64,000 nucleotides of DNA, taken from Adonisia turfae CCMR0081. Lineage in GTDB: Bacteria > Cyanobacteriota > Cyanobacteriia > Phormidesmidales > Phormidesmidaceae. The notes under the pieces are model-generated. The model did not search any database, was not told the origin of the DNA, and saw only the letters and a program-made list of their open reading frames with translations. The translations under genes were made by a program, and so were the position numbers. Numbering within the stretch: the first letter of the stretch is position 1; each line of letters opens with the position of its first letter. The stretch is from positions 2,428,983 to 2,492,982 of the forward strand of contig NZ_QXHD01000004.1 in the NCBI RefSeq assembly GCF_011009555.1, written 5' to 3'. This document shows positions 51,858 to 60,888 of the stretch, piece by piece.

Positions 51858-54653
51858 ATGCCTGGAATTGAGCTCCATGCTGACTTTGACCGTGATGGAG
51901 GACTCACGGGAAACCCGCGTGAGCGAACTGCCCGCCAGAACTGGCCAGGTGCCATTGTGGTTCCGAATCTTGACCGCGATCAGCGTCGCTTACCTGCAGC
52001 TGTCTCCAGCAGCTCAATTCCACGGGCCGATTACAGCTTAGCTACCGCCAACAGTGGTGATGATGAACTAGTCCCCCTGCAAATTAAAGTGATAGCTGGT
52101 GCGCTTGGTCCCAACGAGAGTCTTCATATCCGTTGTCCTGGTGTTATGCATACCCGTATTCGCCTCTCCGACAGTACAGGTCAGATCATTCCCCAGCGGC
52201 TAGGAGAGCCTGAGGTGTTTGAACTGCCTCCCATCCCCACTAATGGTCGCTTAAACCTTACACTCCAAGTTCGGACAATTGCAGGGGCCAGTTTTGGGCG
52301 ATTATCTAATCTCGAGCTCGCCTATCGAGCAGATGCCCGTGAGGAGACTCGCTTCGAACTCATACTATTTCGAGTTGATAACCTTGGCAGAGTCCATGAG
52401 GAAGATCGCGGTCGTTTCTCAGTTGCCCCCTTTATCTTGGATGATCGACAGGCACCAGCGGTACGGCTCTACATGGTCAACACCGATGCCAATCATCCGT
52501 CATTTGTTGATGTTCAGAATGCTACACGGGCGGCGGCGGTCCCGATGGTCCAGGTGCCACCTGAGATTAGCAATGGTGATACCTGGTTACAGGACCAGTA
52601 TCAGCACAGTTTTTTACAAGGGCCAAATCACTTTCGACAGCTCATACTACATCTTCCTCGTCTACGTCATGAAAATACGAACGCAACCGTAACTGACAAC
52701 CTGGAAGATTTTGTCAACAGCCATTTTCGTTCACGCAATATTGGACTTTACAACGATCTTTGGGAGCGGATTATCGTCGTTAATACCACCGATGGAAATG
52801 TCCTTAGGATTGACTTTCGCGCAGTTACCGATTGGGCTAAGCGAGTACTGAGAATTCTAGACGTGGCGGAACGACTTAATCACTTTGGGAAATTAATAGA
52901 CACCACCTGGCAAGAAATTAATGTGATGGCTTGGGTTGATACCCTCAGCAGACTTAGATCGGAGCTTGCTAGATTAAATCAAACCCTCGACCGGGCCATT
53001 GATGAAGCGAGACCAGAACGGGCAGAACTGATCAGAGGGTTGAAGAAAGCAGCGGAGAGCCTTGTAGATGAGGTAACTACTGAATTTACTGTCGTACGCG
53101 GTGGTAGTGGTAGAGACTTAGGCCTTCGATCTGAGATTGCTGGACAGACCGCTACAATAAATCGCGACACAGCAGAACGTCTCTTTGATCGGGCCAATCA
53201 GATGAATAGCTCAGCGAACTATGGCGGGAATGTCGAATCGACACCGCCCGTTCCTGGTGCTCCGCTTGGCAAGATAATCATTGGTAATTTTATCTTTGGT
53301 GACGGCAGTGAATTTGTCGATCCCGATCTACTGCGCGTACTCGCCAAACAGAAAAAACAACCCATTGTTGAGATTAATACGGCATGGCTGCGGGTTGGTC
53401 ACATAGACGAGATGATGGCTATTGTACCACATGGACGGTCCGACTTTTCTGTTCTGCACGCCTCATCACGGGCAGCAATGGCCCTTCTACAGCGAGCTGA
53501 AACCCGTTATCGGGCTGGGCTCCCTGCCAATCATCCTGATACTTTCCGCAACCGCCCCTCCGGTGTACTTTCACGGTTGATGAATGAAGGCAGTTCTCCG
53601 GTCACGCGGCTTTTTCGCGGTAAAGCCTGGCTACACAACCATCCTCCCGCCCAGCGTGGTCAGATACCCGAATCCCACGAACCGCCTGCTACTTACATTA
53701 AATTAGCCGAAGGGTTGAGTGCTGGAAATGGGTTTAATATACACCGAATTGGCTATGTCCCAGGGGAAGGACCGCCGCGTCGTTATCCGGCTGACATCAC
53801 CCCCTTTGAGATTATTTGGGCAGAGCGTGATGCCCGCAACAACAGTACCAATGACTTTATTGACAGCGAATTTCTACAGCCAAGCCGTGTCCATTTACAA
53901 CGAGAGTTAGGGGTGCCTATTTATCCTATTCCTGTTCTCTGGGATAGGGTAGATGATATCAATCGCTTTCAGGAAGCATTTTGGCAACAGCCCACGACCG
54001 CATATTCGCCGGATATTGCAAATATGCAAGTCCTAAACAATCATCTGCTGGTTCCCAAGCCCTACGGCCCACGTATGCGACCCAGGGATGCCATTGCAGT
54101 GGTTCAAGCAGCGATGCAAGACGTTGGGGTGCCAGGTACCATCCGTGCCCAGGTCGGCCATCGACTGATCAGGCAACATCGTATGACACGCGCCCATTAC
54201 TGGATTGAAAAAGTATCTCCCGCTTACCTGTTCAGTCCTATTGGCTCCATTCGAGCGTCCTATGGTGGCTTAATGGATCAACAAGATGTGATTGATGCTT
54301 TTAAGGATAGTTTCCCCGGTGCCTCAGACCGTGAAATTCAACGCCGATTGATTATCCCCAACAGGCGTCATTTTGACGCACGTGGTATTTTACGCCGCGA
54401 TCATACGCGGCTCTTGGTGAATGATGGTATGGTCGACCTGTTTGAGTTGTTTACGGCAGCGATCGCAGCTCATTTAGGGGTCACTATTCATTTTGTAGAT
54501 AGTTGGTATTATCACATCCGCGAGGGCCAAATTCATTGCGGCACCAATGTTTTGCGTCGGCCTCGAAGGAGGGCCGGATTACCTAATGTTTGGGATATAC
54601 CTGATGTGGAGTTTCGTGGCCAAATCTTGATCTTTGAGGATGACGAAGTTTAG
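51858..54653 (+). CDS. Protein-arginine deiminase (PAD)-like protein
   Basis: A 931-residue protein from ATG 51858 (AAAGGAG 8 bp upstream). The four catalytic residues known from human PAD4 (D350, H471, D473, C645) have counterparts: D246 in G-D-T-W-L-Q-D, H515 and D517 in V-G-H-I-D-E, and C894 in I-H-C-G-T-N-V. The conserved Y-G-G-N-V-E-S-T-P-P loop is at ~454-463. N-terminal ~200 residues are Ig-like beta domains, as in PADs. PADs convert peptidyl-arginine to citrulline, normally with calcium. The D-to-H and H-to-C distances are 269 and 379 residues versus 121 and 172 in PAD4, so the catalytic domain carries two large insertions, the first helical (~265-450). Cyanobacterial PADs are known relatives of the animal enzymes. 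Confidence 0.88.
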   Translation: MPGIELHADFDRDGGLTGNPRERTARQNWPGAIVVPNLDRDQRRLPAAVSSSSIPRADYSLATANSGDDELVPLQIKVIAGALGPNESLHIRCPGVMHTRIRLSDSTGQIIPQRLGEPEVFELPPIPTNGRLNLTLQVRTIAGASFGRLSNLELAYRADAREETRFELILFRVDNLGRVHEEDRGRFSVAPFILDDRQAPAVRLYMVNTDANHPSFVDVQNATRAAAVPMVQVPPEISNGDTWLQDQYQHSFLQGPNHFRQLILHLPRLRHENTNATVTDNLEDFVNSHFRSRNIGLYNDLWERIIVVNTTDGNVLRIDFRAVTDWAKRVLRILDVAERLNHFGKLIDTTWQEINVMAWVDTLSRLRSELARLNQTLDRAIDEARPERAELIRGLKKAAESLVDEVTTEFTVVRGGSGRDLGLRSEIAGQTATINRDTAERLFDRANQMNSSANYGGNVESTPPVPGAPLGKIIIGNFIFGDGSEFVDPDLLRVLAKQKKQPIVEINTAWLRVGHIDEMMAIVPHGRSDFSVLHASSRAAMALLQRAETRYRAGLPANHPDTFRNRPSGVLSRLMNEGSSPVTRLFRGKAWLHNHPPAQRGQIPESHEPPATYIKLAEGLSAGNGFNIHRIGYVPGEGPPRRYPADITPFEIIWAERDARNNSTNDFIDSEFLQPSRVHLQRELGVPIYPIPVLWDRVDDINRFQEAFWQQPTTAYSPDIANMQVLNNHLLVPKPYGPRMRPRDAIAVVQAAMQDVGVPGTIRAQVGHRLIRQHRMTRAHYWIEKVSPAYLFSPIGSIRASYGGLMDQQDVIDAFKDSFPGASDREIQRRLIIPNRRHFDARGILRRDHTRLLVNDGMVDLFELFTAAIAAHLGVTIHFVDSWYYHIREGQIHCGTNVLRRPRRRAGLPNVWDIPDVEFRGQILIFEDDEV

Positions 54654-54828
54654 ATAGTGGCTCAAGGATAAAGATGATGGTTGGGGTCTCTTGCGTCCCA
54701 TCTAGGAAATAGGTCTGAGGAGATTCCAACCTAAGACAGGCGAGATTGCGATCGCTTATCCCATCAATGTTGTGCTAGAACAGCTCCGTGCTTGGGAGGT
54801 TATGAAGTAACTTTTGTCTTCATAACAA

Positions 54829-55404
54829 TTACCAAGGTGTCTCCCAATGCTGAGGCTTACTCAATCGTTCCAACAGGGGAATCTCCTGCAGCCAGATCTC
54901 AGGCAAAATTGCTCCTTGTAAATTTGTCTCACGTAAGTTGGTGCGTGTCAGCTTGGCCTGACTGAGATCAGCATTTTGCAAATCAGCCCCATAGAGATTG
55001 GCCCCACGTAGATCTGCCTGCTGTAAATTTGCTTGCTGTAAATTTGCACCAGCCAGTATGGCTCCTTTTAGGCTGGCTGAAGATAGATCAATCTGGGACT
55101 GAAGCGTTCCCGTGAGCACTGCTTCACAGAGGTTAGCATGCTGCAAATTGGCCTGTTTGAGATTGGCCCCACTTAAATTGGCAACAATCAAAGTGGTCCT
55201 GCGTAAATTCGCACCACTCAGATTGGCCATGACTAGAAAGGCACCACTCAGATTGGCATTTTCCAGGATAGTATGGGACAAATCAGCCCGGATTAAATTA
55301 ATACCGCTGAGTTTTGCTCCAGCCAAATTTACTCCACTCAGATTAACTTTGCTGAAATCTCGTTCTCCAGCCGCGTATCGTTCTAATAGCTCTTCGCGAT
55401 CCAT
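54829..55404 (-). CDS. Pentapeptide-repeat protein
   Basis: A 191-residue protein made almost entirely of A[N/D]LXX pentapeptides (A-N-L-S-G, A-D-L-R-G, A-N-L-Q-Q), about 25 of them from residue 20 to 165, which fold as a right-handed quadrilateral beta-helix. There is no signal peptide or membrane span. Pentapeptide proteins are abundant in cyanobacteria; some mimic DNA, most are uncharacterised. It is divergent from devB with a 176-bp gap. Confidence 0.92.
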   Translation of the reverse strand: MDREELLERYAAGERDFSKVNLSGVNLAGAKLSGINLIRADLSHTILENANLSGAFLVMANLSGANLRRTTLIVANLSGANLKQANLQHANLCEAVLTGTLQSQIDLSSASLKGAILAGANLQQANLQQADLRGANLYGADLQNADLSQAKLTRTNLRETNLQGAILPEIWLQEIPLLERLSKPQHWETPW

Positions 55405-55580
55405 GGAATTCTCCTCGGTGCTGCGATATTTGAGCTTTAACCCAGGTGCCTGGGAGTATCGAGTTTGATAGCGATAAGACTTGTAAGGTTTCCCTCTTAA
55501 GTATATTTACTCTAACGTAAAATCTAAATGGAGATTCTAAACCGTCAACAAAGTCAACACCACATTAGAGGGTTGGCACA

Positions 55581-56771
55581 ATGGCTCGTATTCTTCATCG
55601 CAAACTATTTCCCCAGGATTGGGTCACAGGTACGATAGCCATCCTACTGGTGGGGACAACAGGTACCTATTTTGTTCTGTCTCAGGCACAAGAGCAGAAA
55701 TTGGCGCAGGATACCCAGGTCGAAATTCTGCCTGCTAAAGCAGTGACTGCCCTGGGACGGCTGGAACCTCAAGGGGAGGTGATTAAGCTTTCGGTAGCGA
55801 ATGCTCAGGATAGTCGTGTGAACCAGCTCTTTGTTGAAGAAGGAGATTGGGTAGAGGCTGGCAAGGTAATCGCTATTTTGCAAGGACTGGATAAAAAACA
55901 GGCCGAATTAACAGAGGCACAACAGAATGTGGTCATCTATCAGGCCAGACAAGCCCAAATTGAAACTGGGGATGCCAAGATAGCAGACATCGCCGCCCAA
56001 CAAGCCGTGATTAATCAGCTCAAAGCCCAGCTCCGTACTGAAACCATTGAACGACAGGCTGAAATTACCAGTGCTGAAGCTGAACTCAGACACGCGAAAC
56101 AAACCTATCAGCGGTATCACCAGCTCCATCAATCAGGGGCTGTTGAAACAATGGCACTAGATGAACGACAGGAGACTTTCGAAACGACTCAAGCAGCCTT
56201 AAGTGAAGCTGAGGCCCATTTAGAAAATACGGTATCCACTCTGCAAGAACGAATTCGACATGAGCAGGCCTTATTGGCCAAACTTGAGGAAGTTCGTCCG
56301 GTTGACTTGCACGTAGCCCAGGCAGAAGTGGAGCATGCGATCGCACAGGTAAATCGCATCAAAGCCGAACTGGAAGACTACTATGTACGGGTACCGGTGG
56401 CAGGCCAAATTCTGAAAATCAACACCCGTGTGGGGGAGCAGGTCAATACCAGCCAGGGCATTGTGGAACTGGGGCGCACCGCTCAGATGTATGCGATCGC
56501 AGAAGTCTATGAAACCGATGTGGGTCTGGTACAGCCAGGACAGCGAGCTGCCGTGATTAGCGAACATGGTGGTTTTGAGGGTGAGATCCGAGGCACCATT
56601 GACCATGTGGGCATGCAAATCAAAAAACAAGATGTGATCGATGCCGACCCGGCGGCAGATAAAGATGCACGGGTGGTTGAAGTGAAGGTGCGGATTGATC
56701 CGGAAGATAACGATAAGGTGGCAGGTCTGACCAATCTGCAGGTACGCATCACAATCAATGTAGAACGCTGA
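55581..56771 (+). CDS. devB: DevB-like membrane-fusion protein (HlyD family)
   Basis: A 396-residue periplasmic adaptor. One N-terminal membrane span (I-A-I-L-L-V-G-T-T-G-T-Y-F) is followed by the half-lipoyl motif A-L-G-R-L-E-P-Q-G-E-V, a long coiled coil (~115-255, with Gln/Glu/Ala heptads) and the second half-lipoyl/beta-barrel region (V-R-V-P-V-A-G-Q-I-L-K-I). With DevC and DevA it forms a MacAB-like ABC exporter that works with a TolC outer-membrane pore. In heterocyst-forming species DevBCA exports heterocyst glycolipids; homologues elsewhere export other envelope molecules. devC starts 11 bp later. Confidence 0.93.
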   Translation: MARILHRKLFPQDWVTGTIAILLVGTTGTYFVLSQAQEQKLAQDTQVEILPAKAVTALGRLEPQGEVIKLSVANAQDSRVNQLFVEEGDWVEAGKVIAILQGLDKKQAELTEAQQNVVIYQARQAQIETGDAKIADIAAQQAVINQLKAQLRTETIERQAEITSAEAELRHAKQTYQRYHQLHQSGAVETMALDERQETFETTQAALSEAEAHLENTVSTLQERIRHEQALLAKLEEVRPVDLHVAQAEVEHAIAQVNRIKAELEDYYVRVPVAGQILKINTRVGEQVNTSQGIVELGRTAQMYAIAEVYETDVGLVQPGQRAAVISEHGGFEGEIRGTIDHVGMQIKKQDVIDADPAADKDARVVEVKVRIDPEDNDKVAGLTNLQVRITINVER

Positions 56772-56782
56772 GAGGTGGGCTG

Positions 56783-57970
56783 ATGAAGTCTCCTGCTTTC
56801 CAGATATTGTTCCAGCATTTACGTCAGGAGCCGCCCCTAGGCTGGGCGCAGCTGAGCCATCAAAAAGTACGCTTATTGGTTGCTCTAACGGGAGTGGCCT
56901 TTGCCGATATTTTGATTTTCACCATGCTGGGCTTTCAGAGCATGTTGTTTGAGGGCTCCACCTTTGTCCACAAAAATCTGCGGGCCGATCTGGTGTTGCT
57001 GAGCCAGCGTACAGAGGCCTTGTACTTCGGGCAAACATTCTCTCGACGTCACCTATATCAGGCCAATGCCGTTGAAGGGGTGGCCTCTGCTAAGCCGTTC
57101 TATTTTGGTGGGGGTGCGTGGATAAATCCCTGGGATGGCGAAAGCACTGATGTGATGGTGCTCGCATTTGATCCTGCCCATCCTGTCTTGGATTTACCCG
57201 AAGTTGATCAGCAGCTCGACAAGATTAAACTGCCCAATGTAATCTTGCTTGATCGAAAAACTCAGCCCAAAGTTGGCCCTGTTGCGGAGACCCTGGATCA
57301 AGGCAAATCGGTAACCACCGAACTCTCAGGGCATCGCATTAAGGTGGAAGGATTGTTTACCCTGGGGAGTAGCATTTTTACTGAGGGGCATCTGATCACC
57401 AGCGATTCCAACTATTTACGCTTTACTGGCCCAGATAGTTTGGAAACGGTCAATGTAGGGGCATTAATTCTGGAACCTGATGCCGATCTTGAAACTGTTC
57501 GACAAGCCCTTGATACCCGTTTACCCAAAGAGGTTAAAGTACTTACCCCTGAAGAATTTATTCAAATTGAGGTCGGCTTCTGGGCGAGTCAACCCTCAGG
57601 GGTTATCTTCAATTTTGGAGCGGTTATGGGCCTGGTGGTTGGCATTGTGATTGTTAATCAGGTGTTGTACTCCGACGTTAACGACCATTTGTCAGAATAT
57701 GCCACCCTTAAAGCCATGGGTTACTCTGATCGAAGACTGTTGATGGTAGTCTTTCAAGAAGCGGCGATTCTAGCAATATTAGGTTTTTTGCCTGGTTATG
57801 GGGTTTCGTTAGGGATGTATCAGTTGCTGGCTTATTTAACGAAGATTCCCCTTGGCATGCGATTGGGGGTGACATTGCAAGTGTTTACGGCCACGGTGGC
57901 AATGTGCATGATTTCAGCAGCCATTGCCATGCGAAAACTGCAGTCTGCGGATCCGGCAGATGTCTTTTAG
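56783..57970 (+). CDS. devC: DevC-like ABC exporter permease
   Basis: A 395-residue permease of the DevC/MacB type: one N-terminal span (V-A-L-T-G-V-A-F-A-D-I-L-I-F), a large periplasmic domain (~65-255) and three C-terminal spans, ending A-D-P-A-D-V-F. The sequence H-L-S-E-Y-A-T-L-K-A-M-G-Y is the family's conserved coupling region to the ATPase. It lies 11 bp after devB, so the two are certainly co-transcribed. The stop codon falls inside a TTAGTTC heptamer run. Confidence 0.93.
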   Translation: MKSPAFQILFQHLRQEPPLGWAQLSHQKVRLLVALTGVAFADILIFTMLGFQSMLFEGSTFVHKNLRADLVLLSQRTEALYFGQTFSRRHLYQANAVEGVASAKPFYFGGGAWINPWDGESTDVMVLAFDPAHPVLDLPEVDQQLDKIKLPNVILLDRKTQPKVGPVAETLDQGKSVTTELSGHRIKVEGLFTLGSSIFTEGHLITSDSNYLRFTGPDSLETVNVGALILEPDADLETVRQALDTRLPKEVKVLTPEEFIQIEVGFWASQPSGVIFNFGAVMGLVVGIVIVNQVLYSDVNDHLSEYATLKAMGYSDRRLLMVVFQEAAILAILGFLPGYGVSLGMYQLLAYLTKIPLGMRLGVTLQVFTATVAMCMISAAIAMRKLQSADPADVF

Positions 57971-57994
57971 TTCTTAGTTCTTAGTTCTTAGTTC
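57967..57994 (+). repeat. Four TTAGTTC heptamers between devC and devA
   Basis: Four perfect tandem 7-bp units. The first contains the devC stop codon. They have the same STRR character as the repeats at 957-1158 and 2799-2917. Confidence 0.85.
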
Positions 57995-58067
57995 CAGTCC
58001 ATTACCCACTACTTACCGTTTGAAGCTCCGAGTCTAAAACTCAAAATTCAAAACTCACTTTCAAGCC

Positions 58068-58772
58068 ATGTTTTCTCAACCTGTTGTTACCGTTCGTCAT
58101 CTCAACCATGCCTTTGGCAAGGGCGAATTACGCAAGCCGGTTTTGTTCGATGTAGATTTAGATATCTGTGCAGGGGAAATTGTCCTGTTAACTGGCCCGT
58201 CTGGTAGTGGCAAAACCACCTTGCTGACGTTGATTGCGGGGCTACGGTCTGTGCAGGAAGGCAGTGTTAATATCCTGGGGCAAGAGTTACTTGGGGCGAG
58301 GAAACAGCAGCTGGTGCAGGTGCGTAACCAGATTGGGTTTATTTTTCAGGCCCATAATTTGTTGGCTTGTTTGACGGCACAGCAGAATGTGGGCATGTCA
58401 CTGCGGCTACATGACAATCTGTTGCTTGAGGACCGGATTGATCGCGCTCAGGCAATTCTGGAGGCAGTTGGTATGGGCGATCGGGTTAGCTACTATCCAG
58501 ATAGTTTGTCGGGGGGGCAGAAACAGCGGGTTGCGATCGCACGAGCCCTGGTCAGCGAACCGAAAATTGTCCTTGCCGATGAACCCACCGCCGCGCTGGA
58601 TAGTAAGTCTGGCCGTGATGTGGTCGACATTATGCAGCGTTTAGCCAAACAACAAGGCGGCACAATTTTGCTCGTCACCCACGACACTCGCATTCTCGAC
58701 ATTGCCGATCGCATTGTCCATATGGAAGACGGTCGCCTGGCCCATGATACGGCGCTAGTCAGCAGTGAGTGA
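58068..58772 (+). CDS. devA: DevA-like ABC exporter ATPase
   Basis: A 234-residue ABC ATPase with Walker A G-P-S-G-S-G-K-T (43-50), Q-loop F-I-F-Q-A-H-N-L, signature L-S-G-G-Q (147-151), Walker B I-V-L-A-D-E-P (167-173) and the H-loop V-T-H-D. It belongs to the MacB/LolD/DevA group and would power the DevB-DevC exporter. The 97-bp gap after devC holds heptamer repeats but no terminator, so the three genes probably form one operon. Confidence 0.95.
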   Translation: MFSQPVVTVRHLNHAFGKGELRKPVLFDVDLDICAGEIVLLTGPSGSGKTTLLTLIAGLRSVQEGSVNILGQELLGARKQQLVQVRNQIGFIFQAHNLLACLTAQQNVGMSLRLHDNLLLEDRIDRAQAILEAVGMGDRVSYYPDSLSGGQKQRVAIARALVSEPKIVLADEPTAALDSKSGRDVVDIMQRLAKQQGGTILLVTHDTRILDIADRIVHMEDGRLAHDTALVSSE

Positions 58773-58778
58773 TTTCCT

Positions 58779-58812
58779 CACAAGTTCCTCATGCTTTATT
58801 TTCATACTGAAA
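58779..58812 (+). promoter_or_regulatory. CACAAGTTCCTCAT element, copy 1
   Basis: CACAAGTTCCTCAT followed by a TTT and TTCATACTGAAA block, 31 bp before the small membrane protein gene. The same ~34-bp arrangement precedes the SDR gene (60819) and its broken copy (63355), and an inverted copy faces the flavodoxin-like gene (63319-63331). Confidence 0.6.
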
Positions 58813-58842
58813 GGATAAGAACGCCAACTTGAGCTGAACCAT

Positions 58843-59088
58843 ATGAACAACTTAAATCGGAACAACCTTAATCGAAAGAAGTCCTGGCTTGGCTTTTTGG
58901 GATTTCTAGGATTTCTGGGATTTCTAGGATTTGTTCAAGATATTCCGGCATTTCTATTTTATTTTTCGTTCTTTTCTTTTTTTAGTGCTTTTCGCTATGT
59001 GAGGGAAGAGCTAAAGTATCTTAGCCTGCTAGGCGTGGTTGGATTTATCGTGGCAATATTGGGTGTCCTGGGGATTATTCCAGTCTGA
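58843..59088 (+). CDS. Small membrane protein with GFL repeats (DUF3796-like)
   Basis: An 81-residue protein with a basic Asn-rich start (N-L-N-R-N-N-L-N-R-K-K), then four G-F-L repeats at ~17-30 encoded by ~12-bp DNA repeats, a Phe-rich first span and a second hydrophobic span (L-G-V-V-G-F-I-V-A-I-L-G-V-L-G). It resembles DUF3796 proteins. The function is unknown. The DNA repeat could slip and change the number of G-F-L units. Confidence 0.65.
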   Translation: MNNLNRNNLNRKKSWLGFLGFLGFLGFLGFVQDIPAFLFYFSFFSFFSAFRYVREELKYLSLLGVVGFIVAILGVLGIIPV

Positions 59089-59160
59089 TGTTTTAACAAT
59101 GTGAGAAGGAGCAACCCATGAATATGATCACAAAATGATCGCAAAGCGGCTTCTTTTCTA

Positions 59161-59544
59161 GTGAAAAAGACGATGAGTGAAAACGGTTTGCGCATGATCG
59201 GTGTAGCAGTTGCATTTCTGCTGGTTTTTGGAACCGGCTTCTATTTGACCCATTTCGGTAGGCCATATGGTGTGGCTCTTTTTACAGCGCATAAGCTGGT
59301 TGCAACTGGAATACTGGTCTTCCTTGGGGTAAACATCTACAAAATTTACAAGACATCAGCATTGGGGGAGAGCGCATGGCTGATTATATCACTTGCGGTT
59401 CTGGCATTTGTTGTCATGATTGCATCGGGTAGCGTGCTGAGTGCAGTCAAATCCGCACCAACAGTGATTGCGGCTATTCACAAAGTAGTCTCGTATGTGA
59501 CGGTGCTGCTTGCGATCGCAGCGTTCTATTTGCTGCTGGAGTAG
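59161..59544 (+). CDS. Small integral membrane protein, four spans
   Basis: A 127-residue protein with four hydrophobic segments (around residues 10-28, 38-56, 72-90 and 107-126). His residues near the membrane edges (L-T-H-F, A-H-K-L, I-H-K-V) recall small cytochrome-b-like four-helix proteins, but I cannot confirm haem binding. The GTG at 59161 or the ATG at 59173 could be the start. It converges on the acyltransferase-like gene with a 4-bp gap. Confidence 0.65.
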   Translation: MKKTMSENGLRMIGVAVAFLLVFGTGFYLTHFGRPYGVALFTAHKLVATGILVFLGVNIYKIYKTSALGESAWLIISLAVLAFVVMIASGSVLSAVKSAPTVIAAIHKVVSYVTVLLAIAAFYLLLE

Positions 59545-59548
59545 AGAA

Positions 59549-60625
59549 CTAAACCCACGCAAATAATTTTCTCACACCCGCCCGCTTCACGGAAAAATGG
59601 GTGAGCAAAAGAACAATTAAGCCAACAAGCGCTGCATCAACGGCATTGAGCTTACTAGTATCAAGGATCAACATACTCCACCCAAAAAGCACCCACTGCA
59701 CAAAATATATCGCGGTAACGTTCTTACTCCAATAAATCAGCACCTTGATGATTCGATTTTCACTGCTCAACGTTTGTTCCAGCCAATGGCAAACGCTAAA
59801 CCATACCAAAACGAACCCAATCATTAACAAATGGATGCTTGCGCCACTTCGATAGTAATCGCCCGTAGGGGAAAGAATATCGAATGCTAAAACTCCAACA
59901 GCACTTAAAAGAAATATAACTACTCCCAAAGCGCTTAGGGCAAAACCATACCAGCCCATTTTCCGTAGGCTACTCTTGAGCCTGTCACCACTGAGCAAAT
60001 ACCGGCTGAGATACATGCCTAATAGTGGATAAATTATCCATGGAAAAAATGGGAAATAGACAGTGTTAGCCTCTCCCCAAAAAGGATCAAAAAATGGATT
60101 ACTACCGAATCTACCCCACAAGAACGGAGAAGCTAAAAGTACAGTGAGAATCAGCAAAGGTATCGTATTTTTTTGATCAGTTATTTTTTTGATCAAGGTG
60201 CAGAAAATTAGAGATAAGCCAGCCAGATGAAAAATATCAACAGCAAATAGCAGGGTTAGAAGAGTCTCACCTTCAGCTAAGTTAAGGTTATCCCTGCCAT
60301 ATAGCGATATCGCGATGAGCACAGGGATCGTGAATCGCAGTAGGTTTAAAATAATCCCAAGTATCAGTAGCTTAATCCCCCGCCATATATTTTGGCGCGT
60401 ACTTGCCTTTGATTTTATTAAAAATGCTCCCATCAGTAGCATAAATACTGGAGCAGCAGGAGCCGTCCCTAAGAAGACAAAAAGATTCGCTAATAAGCTG
60501 TCTCCTTCGCCGCCAGACACTTCATGGACAATCATGCAATGCTGGGTAAACATGCCAAATACAGCAAAACCCCGAGCAATATCTAAATAGTAACTTCGTT
60601 TGTTAACCTTGCCTTGTGGTGTCAT
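59549..60625 (-). CDS. Acyltransferase-like multispan membrane protein (DUF1624/DUF418 type)
   Basis: A 358-residue protein with about ten membrane spans. It opens with the family signature Y-L-D-I-A-R-G-F-A-V-F-G-M-F-T-Q-H and contains F-M-L-L-M-G-A-F-L. Relatives are heparan-alpha-glucosaminide acetyltransferase-like and OpgC-like membrane acyltransferases acting on sugars or cell-wall polymers. The substrate is not predictable. It is divergent from the SDR gene, with a 263-bp gap. Confidence 0.75.
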   Translation of the reverse strand: MTPQGKVNKRSYYLDIARGFAVFGMFTQHCMIVHEVSGGEGDSLLANLFVFLGTAPAAPVFMLLMGAFLIKSKASTRQNIWRGIKLLILGIILNLLRFTIPVLIAISLYGRDNLNLAEGETLLTLLFAVDIFHLAGLSLIFCTLIKKITDQKNTIPLLILTVLLASPFLWGRFGSNPFFDPFWGEANTVYFPFFPWIIYPLLGMYLSRYLLSGDRLKSSLRKMGWYGFALSALGVVIFLLSAVGVLAFDILSPTGDYYRSGASIHLLMIGFVLVWFSVCHWLEQTLSSENRIIKVLIYWSKNVTAIYFVQWVLFGWSMLILDTSKLNAVDAALVGLIVLLLTHFSVKRAGVRKLFAWV

Positions 60626-60818
60626 GATTGATAAGAATTACTGGCTAAATTGTTGAGTGAGCAATTGTGGTTTCAATTTAACACTCCAACCGGTTACATG
60701 ATTGACTCAACAGAAACCTCTACTGGTGAGCATATTTCTATCCTGCGACGAGAAGAGTTTGGCACGCCAGAGCCGCCAAACATCAGCTCAGTTAGACGAT
60801 AGGTTCACCTCATAACCT

Positions 60819-60853
60819 CACAAGTTGCTCATATTTTGCGTTCACACTTAAAA
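60819..60853 (+). promoter_or_regulatory. CACAAGTTGCTCAT element, copy 2
   Basis: CACAAGTTGCTCAT, then a TTT and TTCACACTTAAAA block, 36 bp before the SDR gene. It is aligned base for base with the copies at 58779 and 63355. Confidence 0.6.
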
Positions 60854-60888
60854 CTTGGGTCGGGCAAACTGAAGACGTAGTTTGATTT

